Assembly (NCBI GenBank): GCA_020848735.1
Contig: JADLHO010000115.1
Coordinates: 1 to 55,140, forward strand
Reading direction: 5' to 3'
DNA from: Planctomycetota bacterium
GTDB taxonomy: Bacteria > Planctomycetota > UBA1135 > UBA2386
DNA length: 55,140 bases
The notes below the pieces were generated by a model. That model saw nothing but the letters and a program-made list of their open reading frames with translations, did not search any database and had not been told where the DNA came from. Below, piece by piece: positions 35,595 through 44,467 of this stretch. Both the position numbers and the translations under genes were made by a program. Position 1 is the stretch's first letter. The number at the start of each line of letters is the position of its first letter.

Positions 35595-38195
35595 CATCAG
35601 CGCCCGCGCGGCGCGCACGCCGCAGAACGGCACGCGCACGCTCTCGCCGATGATGTTGCGGAGCGCGGACTTCGCGCGGAGCGGGGTGTCGCGGCTGCTG
35701 CCGCCGCGCAGGCAGCGGTAGACCTCGTCGGTGGACCGGGCCTCGCGCAGTCCGTCGCCGCGCCGCGGCGGCGTGGCATCCCGCTGCGCGGCATCCCGCA
35801 CCCACTCCGCGACGTTGCCGTGCAGGTCGTGCAGCCCGAAGGCATTGGCCCGCAGCGCGTCGATCGGATTGCTGAACAGCCAGGCATCCTCGTGGCGCTC
35901 GTCGATCACGACGCCCTGACGCGCGATCAGGCGCGCCTCGCGGCCCGCGAGGTTGGCGTGTCCCGCGAGGCTCTCCGGTTCGCTCCCGGTGCTCCACAGC
36001 GAGTGCGTGCCCGCGCGGCACGCGTATTCCCATTGCGCCTCGGTCGGCAGCACGAGGTCCATCCGGCGCAGCGTCGCATCGGCCGTGCGCCAGTCGAGGT
36101 TCTCGACCGGATGACGGCCGTCGATGACGAGCCCCGGCCGATCGGTCTTCGGCGTGAAGCTCGGATCCTCGCCGCAGAAGCGCTCCCATTGCGCGCGCGT
36201 GAGCTCGTGCTTGCCGATGAAGAAGGGCTCGAGCGTCAACTCGGTCACGACGCCGAGCCCGGCTGCCGGCTGCGGGTCGTAGTTGGGGGCCGTGGGGTCG
36301 CTGCCCTGTGAGCCCATGCGGAAGCTGCCGCCGGGCAGCAGCACGAGCACGACGCCGTGACGCGGTTCGAGGACGAGCCGGCCCTCGGCGTCGCGCGTCG
36401 GGACCTCGCCCGTCTGGAGCGCGACGAATTCCTCGAACCCGGTCGCCGGATCGGGACCGAGCGGCACGAGGCCGAGCTGTGGAGTCACGAGCAGTCCGCC
36501 GTAGCGGGTCGATTCCGCGATCCGTGAGCTGGCCGCCTCCCAGTCCGCGCGCACGGCGTCGAGGGTGCGCGCCCGCGCGGACGTGGCCCAGGCGAGGCGG
36601 CGCTCGATCTCCGCGCGCGGACCGCGCTCGCCCGCGAAGCGGGCCAGGGCCGTCGCGTGTGCGTCGAGTTGCGCGAGCAGGAAGCCGTCGGCATCGGCGC
36701 TGCGCGGGTCGACCGGGGCGGCGAGGCTCTGGCGCAGACGCGCGCGCGTGGCCTCGATCGCCGCGCTCCTCTCGAGCAGTCGATCCGCCGCCGCGAGCCA
36801 GCGCCCGTACGCCGCGCGGGCGTCGGACTCCGCCGGGAAGAGGGTCGCGGCTTCGCGCTCGAGCGCGTCGCGGCGCACGATGTCGGCGACGGTGAGGTAG
36901 CGCTCGAGCGCGGCGCTCGTCTCGCGTGCGGCCGTGTCGGCGCGGCGCCACTGGACGAGACCGAAGACGATGCCGGCGCCGAGCGAGAGGACGGCGACCG
37001 CGGCGGCGAGGACCGGCGTGCGGTGGCGTCGCACGTAGCAGCGCAGCTGGTACGCGAGCCGCGGCGGATGCGCGACGACGGGGCGATGCGCGAGCCAGGC
37101 CTCGAGATCGGCGGCGAGCGCCGCGACCGTGGGGTAGCGCCGCGTGCGGTCCTTCTCGAGCGCACGCAACACGACCCAGTCGAGCTCGTCGCGCAGCTCA
37201 CGGGCGCGCGCGGGATCGCTCGCGCGCGAGCTCGGCCGCGGCGCCTGCGTCGTGCGGATGAGTTCGACGAGCTCGCTGATCCCGGCCTCGCGCCAGCGTG
37301 CGCGCGGCTGGGGCAGGTCGCCGACGAAGAGCTCGTAGCAGAGCACGCCGAGCGCGTAGACGTCGGTGCGGATGTCGACGTCGAGGCTGCCTTCGGCCTG
37401 CTCGGGACTCATGTACTCCGGCGTGCCGAGCAGCGAGCCCGCCAGCGTGCGTTCCGCCGCCGTGGCGCCGCCGACCAGCGCACGAGCGATGCCGAAGTCG
37501 ATCAGCTTGGGCGTGGCCTCGCCGTCGCGCTGCGTGACGAGCACGTTGCTCGGCTTCAGATCGCGATGGATGACGCCGCGCTGATGGGCGTGCTGCACGC
37601 CCTCGCAGACCCGCAGCAGGAGCTGCACACGCGCGCGCAGGCCGAGCCGGAGTCGATCGCAATGCGCCGTGATCGGCTCGCCCGCGACGTATTCGGTGAC
37701 GAGGTAGGGGCGGCCGTCGTCGAGCGCGCCGGCGTCGAGCACGCGGGCGATGCCGGGGTGGTCGAAGCGCGTGAGCACGTCGCGCTCGGCCTCGAAGCGG
37801 CGCAATACCGCGGCGCTGTCCATGCCCGGGCGGATGAGCTTGATCGCGACCTGCCGGTGCAGGGGCTCATGCTGTTCGCCGAGGTAGACCACGCCGAAGC
37901 CACCCTCGCCGAGCTTCTGGAGCAGCGTGTAGGGGCCCAGCTGCGCGGGTGCCGGTGCGTCGGCGAGCCCGGCGCCGGTCAGGGCCGTCTCCGCGCCGCG
38001 CAGGCTCTGTCGCAGCCGCAGCAGGGCAGGGCGATGCAGGGGCTGTGCGTCGAGCAGCGCGTCGAACGCGACGTCGCGCGAGGCTTCGGGCAGGTCGAGC
38101 AGGATCTCGTACGCGCGATCCTCGAGCTCGTCCGGGAGGCGGCCTGCGTCCGTCGCGGGTTGCGGTCCAGTCTCGTCCATCGACGCGTGCGCCAT
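35589..38195 (-). CDS. Ser/Thr protein kinase fused to an FGE-sulfatase domain
   Basis: 868 residues from the ATG at 38195; the ATG at 38180 is also possible and would fit a TAGAGT hexamer at 38199-38204. Kinase domain from about residue 85: LGPYTLLQKLGEGGFGVVY, VAIKLIRPGMD, GVIHRDLKPSN, LIDFGIARAL and SLLGTPEYMSPEQ. TM helix near 390 (VLAAAVAVLSLGAGIVFGLV), followed by a coiled-coil-rich outer stretch. The C-terminal 230 residues are an FGE-like domain: LPGGSFRMGSQG, FFIGKHELTRAQWERFCG, LDWRTADATLRRM, LPTEAQWEYACRAG, DLHGNVAEWVRD and CLRGGSS. It is a better FGE match than the kinase at 26981. The divergent sigma factor starts 25 bp away. Confidence 0.93.
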   Translation of the reverse strand: MAHASMDETGPQPATDAGRLPDELEDRAYEILLDLPEASRDVAFDALLDAQPLHRPALLRLRQSLRGAETALTGAGLADAPAPAQLGPYTLLQKLGEGGFGVVYLGEQHEPLHRQVAIKLIRPGMDSAAVLRRFEAERDVLTRFDHPGIARVLDAGALDDGRPYLVTEYVAGEPITAHCDRLRLGLRARVQLLLRVCEGVQHAHQRGVIHRDLKPSNVLVTQRDGEATPKLIDFGIARALVGGATAAERTLAGSLLGTPEYMSPEQAEGSLDVDIRTDVYALGVLCYELFVGDLPQPRARWREAGISELVELIRTTQAPRPSSRASDPARARELRDELDWVVLRALEKDRTRRYPTVAALAADLEAWLAHRPVVAHPPRLAYQLRCYVRRHRTPVLAAAVAVLSLGAGIVFGLVQWRRADTAARETSAALERYLTVADIVRRDALEREAATLFPAESDARAAYGRWLAAADRLLERSAAIEATRARLRQSLAAPVDPRSADADGFLLAQLDAHATALARFAGERGPRAEIERRLAWATSARARTLDAVRADWEAASSRIAESTRYGGLLVTPQLGLVPLGPDPATGFEEFVALQTGEVPTRDAEGRLVLEPRHGVVLVLLPGGSFRMGSQGSDPTAPNYDPQPAAGLGVVTELTLEPFFIGKHELTRAQWERFCGEDPSFTPKTDRPGLVIDGRHPVENLDWRTADATLRRMDLVLPTEAQWEYACRAGTHSLWSTGSEPESLAGHANLAGREARLIARQGVVIDERHEDAWLFSNPIDALRANAFGLHDLHGNVAEWVRDAAQRDATPPRRGDGLREARSTDEVYRCLRGGSSRDTPLRAKSALRNIIGESVRVPFCGVRAARALMR

Positions 38196-38202
38196 CCGAC
38201 TC

Positions 38203-38208
38203 TACGCT
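38203..38208 (+). promoter_or_regulatory. -10-like hexamer TACGCT before the sigma factor
   Basis: TACGCT, 11 nt before the GTG at 38220. On the other strand TAGAGT at 38199-38204 could serve the kinase, so the 25-bp divergent gap would hold two overlapping promoters. Confidence 0.35.
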
Positions 38209-38219
38209 CCGCCGCCGTC

Positions 38220-38822
38220 GTGAACGAGGATCGCACGCGCAGCCTGGTCGAAGCCGCGTCGCGCGGCGATGCCCCCGCGATCGACGAGCTCATCCGCCGC
38301 CATCTCCCTCGCCTGCGCGCCTATGTGCGCCTGCGCATGGGGCAGGCCCTGCGTCTGCGCGAGGGCAGCATGGACGTCGTCCAATCCGTGTGCCGCGAGC
38401 TGATCGAGCATCTCGACGAGTTCCGGTACGAGGGCGAGAACCAGTTCCTGGGCTGGCTCTTCACGACGGCGCTCAACAAGGTGCGGGAGAAGCAGCGCTT
38501 CCACCGGCGCGAGTGTCGCAATCCGAAGCAGGAGGCGGCCCTCGATCTGAGCGACGCCGAGGACCTCGCGGCGATCGCGCATTGGCTCACGCCGAGTCGC
38601 GACGCTGCCGGCAGGGAGAAGCTCGTGCTGCTCGACCGCGCGTTCCAGGACCTGCCCGACGAGTACCGCGAGGTGATCGCCCTCGCGCGGATCGTGGGCC
38701 TCAGCCACAAGGAGATCGCCGCGCGGATGGACAGGACGGAGGCCGCGGCGCGCAAGCTGCTCGGCCGCGCATTGGCGCGGCTCGGCGAGCTGCTTGGCGA
38801 CGACGGCCGCGTCACCGCGTGA
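38220..38822 (+). CDS. ECF-like sigma factor
   Basis: 200 residues from the GTG at 38220, since no ATG precedes the conserved N-terminus (EDRTRSLVEAASRGDAPAIDEL). Region 2: LREGSMDVVQSVCRELIEHL and FLGWLFTTALNKVREKQRFH; region 4: LPDEYREVIALARIVGLSHKE, then IAARMDRTEAAARKLLGRAL. This is the Planctomycetota ECF type usually encoded next to an FGE-bearing or plain Ser/Thr kinase. The divergent placement to the kinase at 35589-38195 suggests shared regulation. Confidence 0.92.
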   Translation: MNEDRTRSLVEAASRGDAPAIDELIRRHLPRLRAYVRLRMGQALRLREGSMDVVQSVCRELIEHLDEFRYEGENQFLGWLFTTALNKVREKQRFHRRECRNPKQEAALDLSDAEDLAAIAHWLTPSRDAAGREKLVLLDRAFQDLPDEYREVIALARIVGLSHKEIAARMDRTEAAARKLLGRALARLGELLGDDGRVTA

Positions 38823-38836
38823 TCCGCGGGCGTGCC

Positions 38837-41119
38837 TCATCGGATCGCGACGCGCAGCGCCGAGCTCGCCGCGTAGTCGTGACCCGTCGACGTGCGGTAG
38901 AGCCATTGGAAGCAGACGTCCAGGTCGGGCAGGGTCGAGGGCAGCGGCAGCTCGATGTCGGCGATGCCCTGCGCGTTCGTCACCGTCCAGAACAGGTCGA
39001 ACCAGATCCCCGGCGTCGGATCGACGAGCAGGGTGCAGCCGGGGATGCCGTACGGGTCGAGGGGGAGGTTCGCGCTGCCGAAGGAGATCAGCAGGTAGGC
39101 GAACTTCGTCGGCGGTGCCCCGCTCAGGCGGATCACCTGATCCTCGTCGCCCGCGAGGAAGGAGCCGACCGCGGAGATCGTCGCGGCGCCACAGCCGCTG
39201 CCGTAGGGCTGCGGTGCGCTCCGGCTCGGATAGGCGAAGCGGTCGGCGAGGAGCTGCTCCTGCCCGTTCGACTCGTAGCCGTAACCCAGCGCGAAGCGGC
39301 CGTTGTCGTCGTCGTACGCGACGCCCGCGCTGCGCGAGTGCCCCGTGCCGAGCAGGAGGCTGTCGCGCGTGCGTGCGTCGTGGCCGAGCACCGCGAGCGT
39401 CGTCCACGAGCCGATCACGGTGTGCGTCGCGAAGCAGAGCGCCCAATGGCTGCCGATCGTCGGGTCATGTGCGATCGCATCGACGCGTAGCCCGCTGCCG
39501 AGCGGGAAGGTCCCGGAGGCGACGCTCATCGAGGGTCCCACCTCGACGGGGAAGGGGACCGCCTCGTTCCAGTCGAAGCGCTGGGCGCGGATCTGCGTGC
39601 CGAGCCCGTCGGTCGGCAAGGCGACGCCCGGCGCGCGCGTCTGGAAGCTCACGAGCCAGCGGCCGCTGCGGCCATCGACCTTCGGCGCGAGCTGGTGTTC
39701 GTCGAGGGCATTGCGGTCCGTGAGGAGGATGCCGCTGCTCGGCGAGCCACTCGCTCCGACGCGGCGGCCCTGCACGCGCCAGCGACCGTTCGTCACGGCG
39801 TCGAGCTGCTGCCAGACCACGAGCCACGAGCCGAGGCCAAGGTCGACGCTGACCGCGGGCGACTCGGTGTCGAGCGCGAAGAGCGTGCCGCCACCGGCGA
39901 GGCGGAACGGCGTGCCCGCGGTGTTCGTCGCGACGTCCAGGCGCGCGGCCCAGACCTCCGACGAGCCGGTGTTCCCGTTCGAGCCGGCCGGCTCAGCGGT
40001 CCACGCGAAGAGCGCGAGCGGGTCTTGGGTCACGCTCCACGCGTTGCCGCCGAGCGCCACGTGGTGCTGCGGTCGGCCGGCCGCGCCGGGCACCCAGTGG
40101 AGCGCGTTCGACGGCGTCGTCGCGCCGCCGTCGTGCAGGAGGTACACGCTGCGCGCGGCGAGGTTGCCGTAGTCGAAGGAGTCCCAGGCCAGGACCCAGC
40201 GATTGGCGGCGGCGACGAAGCCGAGCGCGGGGCGCTGCGCGTTCGCGGTGCCGACGTGCGAGTACGCGAGCGCTGCGCCCTGCAGGGTGTCGTTCGCCAG
40301 CACGAAGTAGAGGTCGCTGTCGCCGGCCGCGAAGCGGCGCTCGAGGGCGAAGCCGAGGTTGCGCGAGGTCTGCACGTCGTCGCGTGCGACGACGACCCGC
40401 TCGACCGGCGCCGACGCGTGGTGGTCGACGAGGATGGTCCCGAGGAGTGGATCGACGAGCACCGGCCATGCGGCCTCCGCGAGCCACTCGCCGGGCACCG
40501 TCAGCGTGATCTGCGCGCCGTCCCAAGCGCTGGCGAGCGGCAGGGTCCGGCCGAGCGCGTCGATCGCGAGGGCCGCGCCGTAGCGCAGGCCACCGCCGCC
40601 GTCGGGATCGACGAACTCGAGCGGCGCATGGCGTGACGCGCGCGGCGCGGCGCGCAGCTCGCTGTCGACGCGGCCCTGGATCGTCCAGTCGCCGTCGATC
40701 CGCTCGATCAACAGGAAGCTCTGCTCGATCCCCTCGCTGCGGAGCTCATAGCGTTCGACGATCGGCCCGAGGGGGTACTCGGCACGCATCCCGTCGCCGA
40801 GCTCCGGTTCGGGGTTCCATGCGAGGGGCAGCTCGCGGGCACCGGCGCGCACGGACTGCGTGCGCCAGCGCCAGGGCTTCGCGGCCCGGTCGGGGTGGGT
40901 CGGCCGCGGCAGGACGCAGAGGCCGTCGTGGAAGCTCGCCTTCCAATCCGGTCCCGCGGCCCAGATCCCGAGGGCGTGGCCGTCGGGAAGGGCTTCTCGG
41001 TGCAGCGGCACGACGAGCGCGTCGAGGAGGCGCCGAGCGGGTTCGCTCGCGTCGAGCTGGGCGCAGAGGGGGGAACACAGGGCCGCCGCGAGTGCGGCCG
41101 GCACGAATCGAGGACGCAT
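38837..41119 (-). CDS. Large secreted protein of unknown function with conserved C-terminal module
   Basis: 760 residues with a signal peptide (MRPRFVPAALAAALCSPLCAQ). Residues about 30-240 form a beta-rich domain ending in AEAAWPVLVDPLLG, a phrase common in secreted Planctomycetota and Myxococcota proteins. The middle has repeated beta-sheet units with a W-x-V-x-W pattern (ANRWVLAWDSF, LGSWLVVWQQL, GRWLVSFQTR, SHWALCFATH), as in bacterial propellers. The last 125 residues start at a GSGCG motif, run through LAGDEDQVIRLSGAPPTKFAYL and end in VCFQWLYRTSTG, a module shared in outline with the protein at 30381. No enzyme motif recognised. Confidence 0.75.
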   Translation of the reverse strand: MRPRFVPAALAAALCSPLCAQLDASEPARRLLDALVVPLHREALPDGHALGIWAAGPDWKASFHDGLCVLPRPTHPDRAAKPWRWRTQSVRAGARELPLAWNPEPELGDGMRAEYPLGPIVERYELRSEGIEQSFLLIERIDGDWTIQGRVDSELRAAPRASRHAPLEFVDPDGGGGLRYGAALAIDALGRTLPLASAWDGAQITLTVPGEWLAEAAWPVLVDPLLGTILVDHHASAPVERVVVARDDVQTSRNLGFALERRFAAGDSDLYFVLANDTLQGAALAYSHVGTANAQRPALGFVAAANRWVLAWDSFDYGNLAARSVYLLHDGGATTPSNALHWVPGAAGRPQHHVALGGNAWSVTQDPLALFAWTAEPAGSNGNTGSSEVWAARLDVATNTAGTPFRLAGGGTLFALDTESPAVSVDLGLGSWLVVWQQLDAVTNGRWRVQGRRVGASGSPSSGILLTDRNALDEHQLAPKVDGRSGRWLVSFQTRAPGVALPTDGLGTQIRAQRFDWNEAVPFPVEVGPSMSVASGTFPLGSGLRVDAIAHDPTIGSHWALCFATHTVIGSWTTLAVLGHDARTRDSLLLGTGHSRSAGVAYDDDNGRFALGYGYESNGQEQLLADRFAYPSRSAPQPYGSGCGAATISAVGSFLAGDEDQVIRLSGAPPTKFAYLLISFGSANLPLDPYGIPGCTLLVDPTPGIWFDLFWTVTNAQGIADIELPLPSTLPDLDVCFQWLYRTSTGHDYAASSALRVAIR

Positions 41120-41137
41120 GGGTTCGATCTCCGGAAC

Positions 41138-41191
41138 GGGTTCGAACCCAGGAAGACCGCGACCGCGCGGTCGTGACGCGCGATTCGCGCG
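41138..41191. repeat. Cluster of three palindromes between two genes
   Basis: In the 73-bp gap before the secreted protein gene: GGGTTCGAACCC (41138-41149), CGACCGCGCGGTCG (41160-41173), and CGCGCG-ATT-CGCGCG (41177-41182, 41186-41191). Two are perfect DNA palindromes, the third is a hairpin with a 3-nt loop. Operators or a terminator after the M14 gene are both possible. Confidence 0.5.
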
Positions 41192-41192
41192 C

Positions 41193-44000
41193 TCAGAACG
41201 CGGGGCCGAAGAACACCGCGTTGAGCAGCAGGCGCTCGGTCGCGCGGCAGAAGCCCCGTGTGGTCGGGTCCTCGGCGAAGGCGACGACGTGGCCCTTGCC
41301 GTGCGGTTGGTGGACCAGCCACGCCTTCTGCGCGAGCTGGTCCAGTTTGTGATCCCAAGCGAAGCCGCTCTGCAGCAGGGCGTCGCGCTTCGCGAACACG
41401 CCGACGTTGCGGCCGAGGTCCAGCTTCACCGGGAGGAACACCTCGCGCTCGGTCGAGAGCACGTCGACGAACTCACCCTGGCCGAAGGCGGGGAAACCCT
41501 GCGGATCGAGCACGACGCGGAGCAGGGCGCCGGGCGTCGCGGCGGGGTCCTCGTGTTCGGGCTGGATCGCGCGCTCGTAGTCGAAGGGCTTCGCCTGGTC
41601 CGTCGCCGGCTTCTCGTCGACCGTTGGCTTCTCGTCGGGCTTCTGGTCGGGCTGCGACCCTGGATCGGCCGCGGCCTTCGCCTCGCCCGGCGCGTCCGAT
41701 CGGGCCGACGCGGCGGGCGGTGCCTTGCGGCGCTTCTCCGCCTCGCTGGCGAGCAGGCCCACGTCCGCGTGCGTCAGCCAGCGCGTCGCACCGCCGCCCA
41801 TCGTGATCAGCGTGCCGCCCGCCCGCACCCAGGCCGCGAGGCGCTCGGCGCCCGACTTGCCGAGCACGTCGCCGTAGCTGCCGCCATCGGGCAGGACGAT
41901 CACATCGAAGCGCGCGAGATCCGCGCTGCGCAGGCGCTCGGTGCGCACGTTCGTCGCCGGGTAGCCGCAGCGCCACTCGAGCAACCAGCGCGCAGCGCCC
42001 GCCGACGTCGTCGCGGTCGGCCGATCCCAGGCGATCGCGATGCGCGGCGGCTTCACCCACTTCACGTCGTTGCTGCCGAAGTGCGCGCCCTCGTCGACCC
42101 AGGAGCTGTCGCAGGGCAGGGCCTCGAGCTCGAGCGCGGCGTCGAGCGCGAGCACGAGGGCCGGCACGTCCGCGGCGTTCTCGGCGGTCTTGACGATCAG
42201 CGAACCGCGCTCGAAGCGCCGCTCGCCGATGCGGAACGGCTCGCCGGCGACGTGCACGCGCACGCCGGCGCGCAGCAGCTCGGCGAGCGCGCGAAGGCTC
42301 GCGGCCCGGTTCGACGGGAGGACGTACGCGAGCTTCGCCGGCGCGACGTTCGCGAAGCGCGCGGGCTCGAGCGGCGGATCCTCGAGCGTGGCGCCGTCGA
42401 CCCGTCGCACCGCACCCGTGGTGACGGCACCGGTCTCGACGCAGTCCACGCCGAAGGTCAGCGGCAGCGACCATGCGCTCACGTCGTACATCTCGGTGTC
42501 CTCGCGGCGACGCTCCTTCGCGATCTGCTCGGCGAGGAACTCGGGCTTCATGTCCTGATGGCGCGCGAGCAGCACCCACGCGAGGCGCTTGGCCGGTTGA
42601 TCGAGGCGCACGACGAAGCTGCCCTTCGGCAGTTCGCGCGCGATGGCCTCGCCCGCGCCGCCGTGTGCCCGCACGCTGCCGTGCAGCGTCGCCTCGATCA
42701 GCTCGTCGACCTCGATGCCCTGGTAGGCGAGCAGCCGCGCGAGCTCGCGCGCGCGCCCGGGGTCGCGTCCGGGCAGCAGGACGAACTCGCGGGTCGTCCC
42801 CCGTTCACCCTCGGCGATCGCGCCGCGGCGGTCCTGGAGGAAGCGCTGCAGGGCCTCGCGCCGCGCGCGCGCGGTCGTCTCGGCGGTGCCGAGGAACGCG
42901 AAGACCTGCCGGCGCACCGATTCGACGTAGGGCTTCGTCGTGTCGTCCTCGCGCCAGGCGATCAGACCGCGCACCGAGGACTCCTCGAAGGTCATGCCGA
43001 TGCTGCCGTGGAAGGTCGGCCAGCCCTCGCCATAGCCGGGGTAGAACGAGTCGAAGACCTCGCGTGTGAAGTAGTCGAGGCCGGCGCGGTCGAACCACGC
43101 CGCGTTGTTGCGGCCGTAGCGCAGGAGCCAGTCGAGCTGTGCGGGCGTGATCTCGGGGTTGAGCGGTTCCGCGGGCGGGCCGAAGTAGTAGCTCGAGTTC
43201 GTCCCCATCTCGTGCGCGTCGACGAAGACGACCGGCCAATGCCGCAGGAACGCCTTCACGCGCGCGCGGGTCTCGGGCTGCGTGAGTGCGAACCAGTCGC
43301 GGTTCATGTCGAAGAGCGCGTGGTTGAAGCGACCCGCGGGCCAGGGCTGATCGCGCTCCGCCGCCGCGGGTTCGGCACTCGCCCAACGGCCGCGCGTCTG
43401 CTCCGCGCCGAACACGAAGCGCTCGCGTCCATCGGGGTTCTGCAGCGGATCGATGACGACGATCGTCTCCGCGAGGATGCGATCGACGAGCGCGTCGTCG
43501 CGCGCCGAGGCCAGGTGCCACGCGAGCCAGAGCGCGGCGTCGGTGGGGGAGATCTCGTCGCCGTGGACGGAGCACGCGAACCACGTGAAGGCGCGCGTCT
43601 CGGCGAGCAGCTGCTCCGCCTCGGCTTCGGCGAGGCCGCGCGGATCGGCGAGGCGCTGCATCGCGGCGCGCGTCGCGTCGAGCTTCGCGAGGTTCGCGGG
43701 CGCGGAGACGAACGCGAGCCAGAGCGCGCGGCCTTCGACGCTCGTCCCGTAGCGTTCGACATGCACGCGGTCGGACGCGGCGTCGAGCGCGGCGAGCTGC
43801 CGTTCGACGTCGCGGTGCGTGGTGATCCGCTCCCCGGTGGCGAAGCCGAGCGTCGCGCGCAGCGAGGGGATCGCGGGATCGCGGACGGTGCCGGGCAGGT
43901 ACTCGGTCTCGACGGCGGTCGCGCCCGGGCCCTGGGCGGATGTCGCGGCGGTCGCGATCGCGAGGGAGAGGGCGAGGACGGCGAACGACGTGCGGCGCAT
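41193..44000 (-). CDS. Secreted M14 zinc carboxypeptidase with C-terminal GATase-like domain
   Basis: 935 residues from the ATG at 44000, with a signal peptide (FAVLALSLAIATAATSAQ). M14 zinc ligands: His146 and Glu149 in SVHGDE, His263 in VDAHEMG; the catalytic Glu is in TFEESS near 338-342. DPLQNPDGRERF is typical of the family. After about residue 480 comes a beta-rich part and then a class I glutamine amidotransferase-like segment (DVIVLPDGGSYGDVL, AWVRAGGTLITMGG) that lacks an evident catalytic Cys. A Pro/Lys/Asp-rich linker (DQKPDEKPTVDEKPATDQ) splits it. The C-terminus is of the type seen in M14 proteins of Bacteroidota and Planctomycetota. TATCCC at 44009-44014 is 8 nt upstream. Confidence 0.92.
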   Translation of the reverse strand: MRRTSFAVLALSLAIATAATSAQGPGATAVETEYLPGTVRDPAIPSLRATLGFATGERITTHRDVERQLAALDAASDRVHVERYGTSVEGRALWLAFVSAPANLAKLDATRAAMQRLADPRGLAEAEAEQLLAETRAFTWFACSVHGDEISPTDAALWLAWHLASARDDALVDRILAETIVVIDPLQNPDGRERFVFGAEQTRGRWASAEPAAAERDQPWPAGRFNHALFDMNRDWFALTQPETRARVKAFLRHWPVVFVDAHEMGTNSSYYFGPPAEPLNPEITPAQLDWLLRYGRNNAAWFDRAGLDYFTREVFDSFYPGYGEGWPTFHGSIGMTFEESSVRGLIAWREDDTTKPYVESVRRQVFAFLGTAETTARARREALQRFLQDRRGAIAEGERGTTREFVLLPGRDPGRARELARLLAYQGIEVDELIEATLHGSVRAHGGAGEAIARELPKGSFVVRLDQPAKRLAWVLLARHQDMKPEFLAEQIAKERRREDTEMYDVSAWSLPLTFGVDCVETGAVTTGAVRRVDGATLEDPPLEPARFANVAPAKLAYVLPSNRAASLRALAELLRAGVRVHVAGEPFRIGERRFERGSLIVKTAENAADVPALVLALDAALELEALPCDSSWVDEGAHFGSNDVKWVKPPRIAIAWDRPTATTSAGAARWLLEWRCGYPATNVRTERLRSADLARFDVIVLPDGGSYGDVLGKSGAERLAAWVRAGGTLITMGGGATRWLTHADVGLLASEAEKRRKAPPAASARSDAPGEAKAAADPGSQPDQKPDEKPTVDEKPATDQAKPFDYERAIQPEHEDPAATPGALLRVVLDPQGFPAFGQGEFVDVLSTEREVFLPVKLDLGRNVGVFAKRDALLQSGFAWDHKLDQLAQKAWLVHQPHGKGHVVAFAEDPTTRGFCRATERLLLNAVFFGPAF

Positions 44001-44177
44001 CCTGCGAAGGGATACCGGGCCCAGGGGCGACGGACCATCGCGCAGGTCCACGGGAAGATCGCGGGCACCGACACCGTCTCCTGCGGGTCGACCGCCCGGG
44101 TCCGCGCCGCCGTGTGGCGGCGGCTGCGGGCGGCACCGCCCCGCGAACGCCGACTCGCGGACGGACCAGCGACGATC

Positions 44178-44183
44178 TACAGT
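44178..44183 (+). promoter_or_regulatory. -10-like hexamer TACAGT before the small lipoprotein
   Basis: TACAGT, 11 nt before the ATG at 44195. No clear -35 box. Would drive the lipoprotein-PP2C pair. Confidence 0.35.
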
Positions 44184-44194
44184 CCCGCACCGCC

Positions 44195-44467
44195 ATGAAG
44201 CCTCGGTTCGGAAAGCTCATCCCCCTCGCGCTGCTCGCATGCCTCAACGCGTGCGCCACGTCGCATCTCGTGCACTGGTCGCGGGGTGAGAACAGCACCT
44301 ACGACCGGCCCGAGCCGAGCAAGTCGATCTACGTGCGCGCCGGCGGCACGGTGCTCGCGTTCCCGGTCGCCCTGAGCTGGGACATCGTGACGTTCCCGCT
44401 GCAGTGGTTCTGGGACGTCCACCCCTACGGGACGGAGAACGCGCCGGAGTCCTACGAGGGCAAGTGA
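44195..44467 (+). CDS. Small lipoprotein, YceK/YidQ-like
   Basis: 90 residues from the ATG at 44195, with a lipoprotein signal and lipobox LNAC (Cys20). The rest (YVRAGGTVLAFPVALSWDIV, TFPLQWFWD) resembles small YceK/YidQ-type lipoproteins, which have a hydrophobic DIVTFP-like segment. Function unknown. The next gene overlaps its stop by 4 nt, so the pair is co-translated. Confidence 0.75.
   Translation: MKPRFGKLIPLALLACLNACATSHLVHWSRGENSTYDRPEPSKSIYVRAGGTVLAFPVALSWDIVTFPLQWFWDVHPYGTENAPESYEGK

Noticed and set aside
41120..41192. tRNA gene: GGGTTCGAACCC looks like a T-arm
   Set aside because: No acceptor stem partner upstream and no D- or anticodon arm can be formed.
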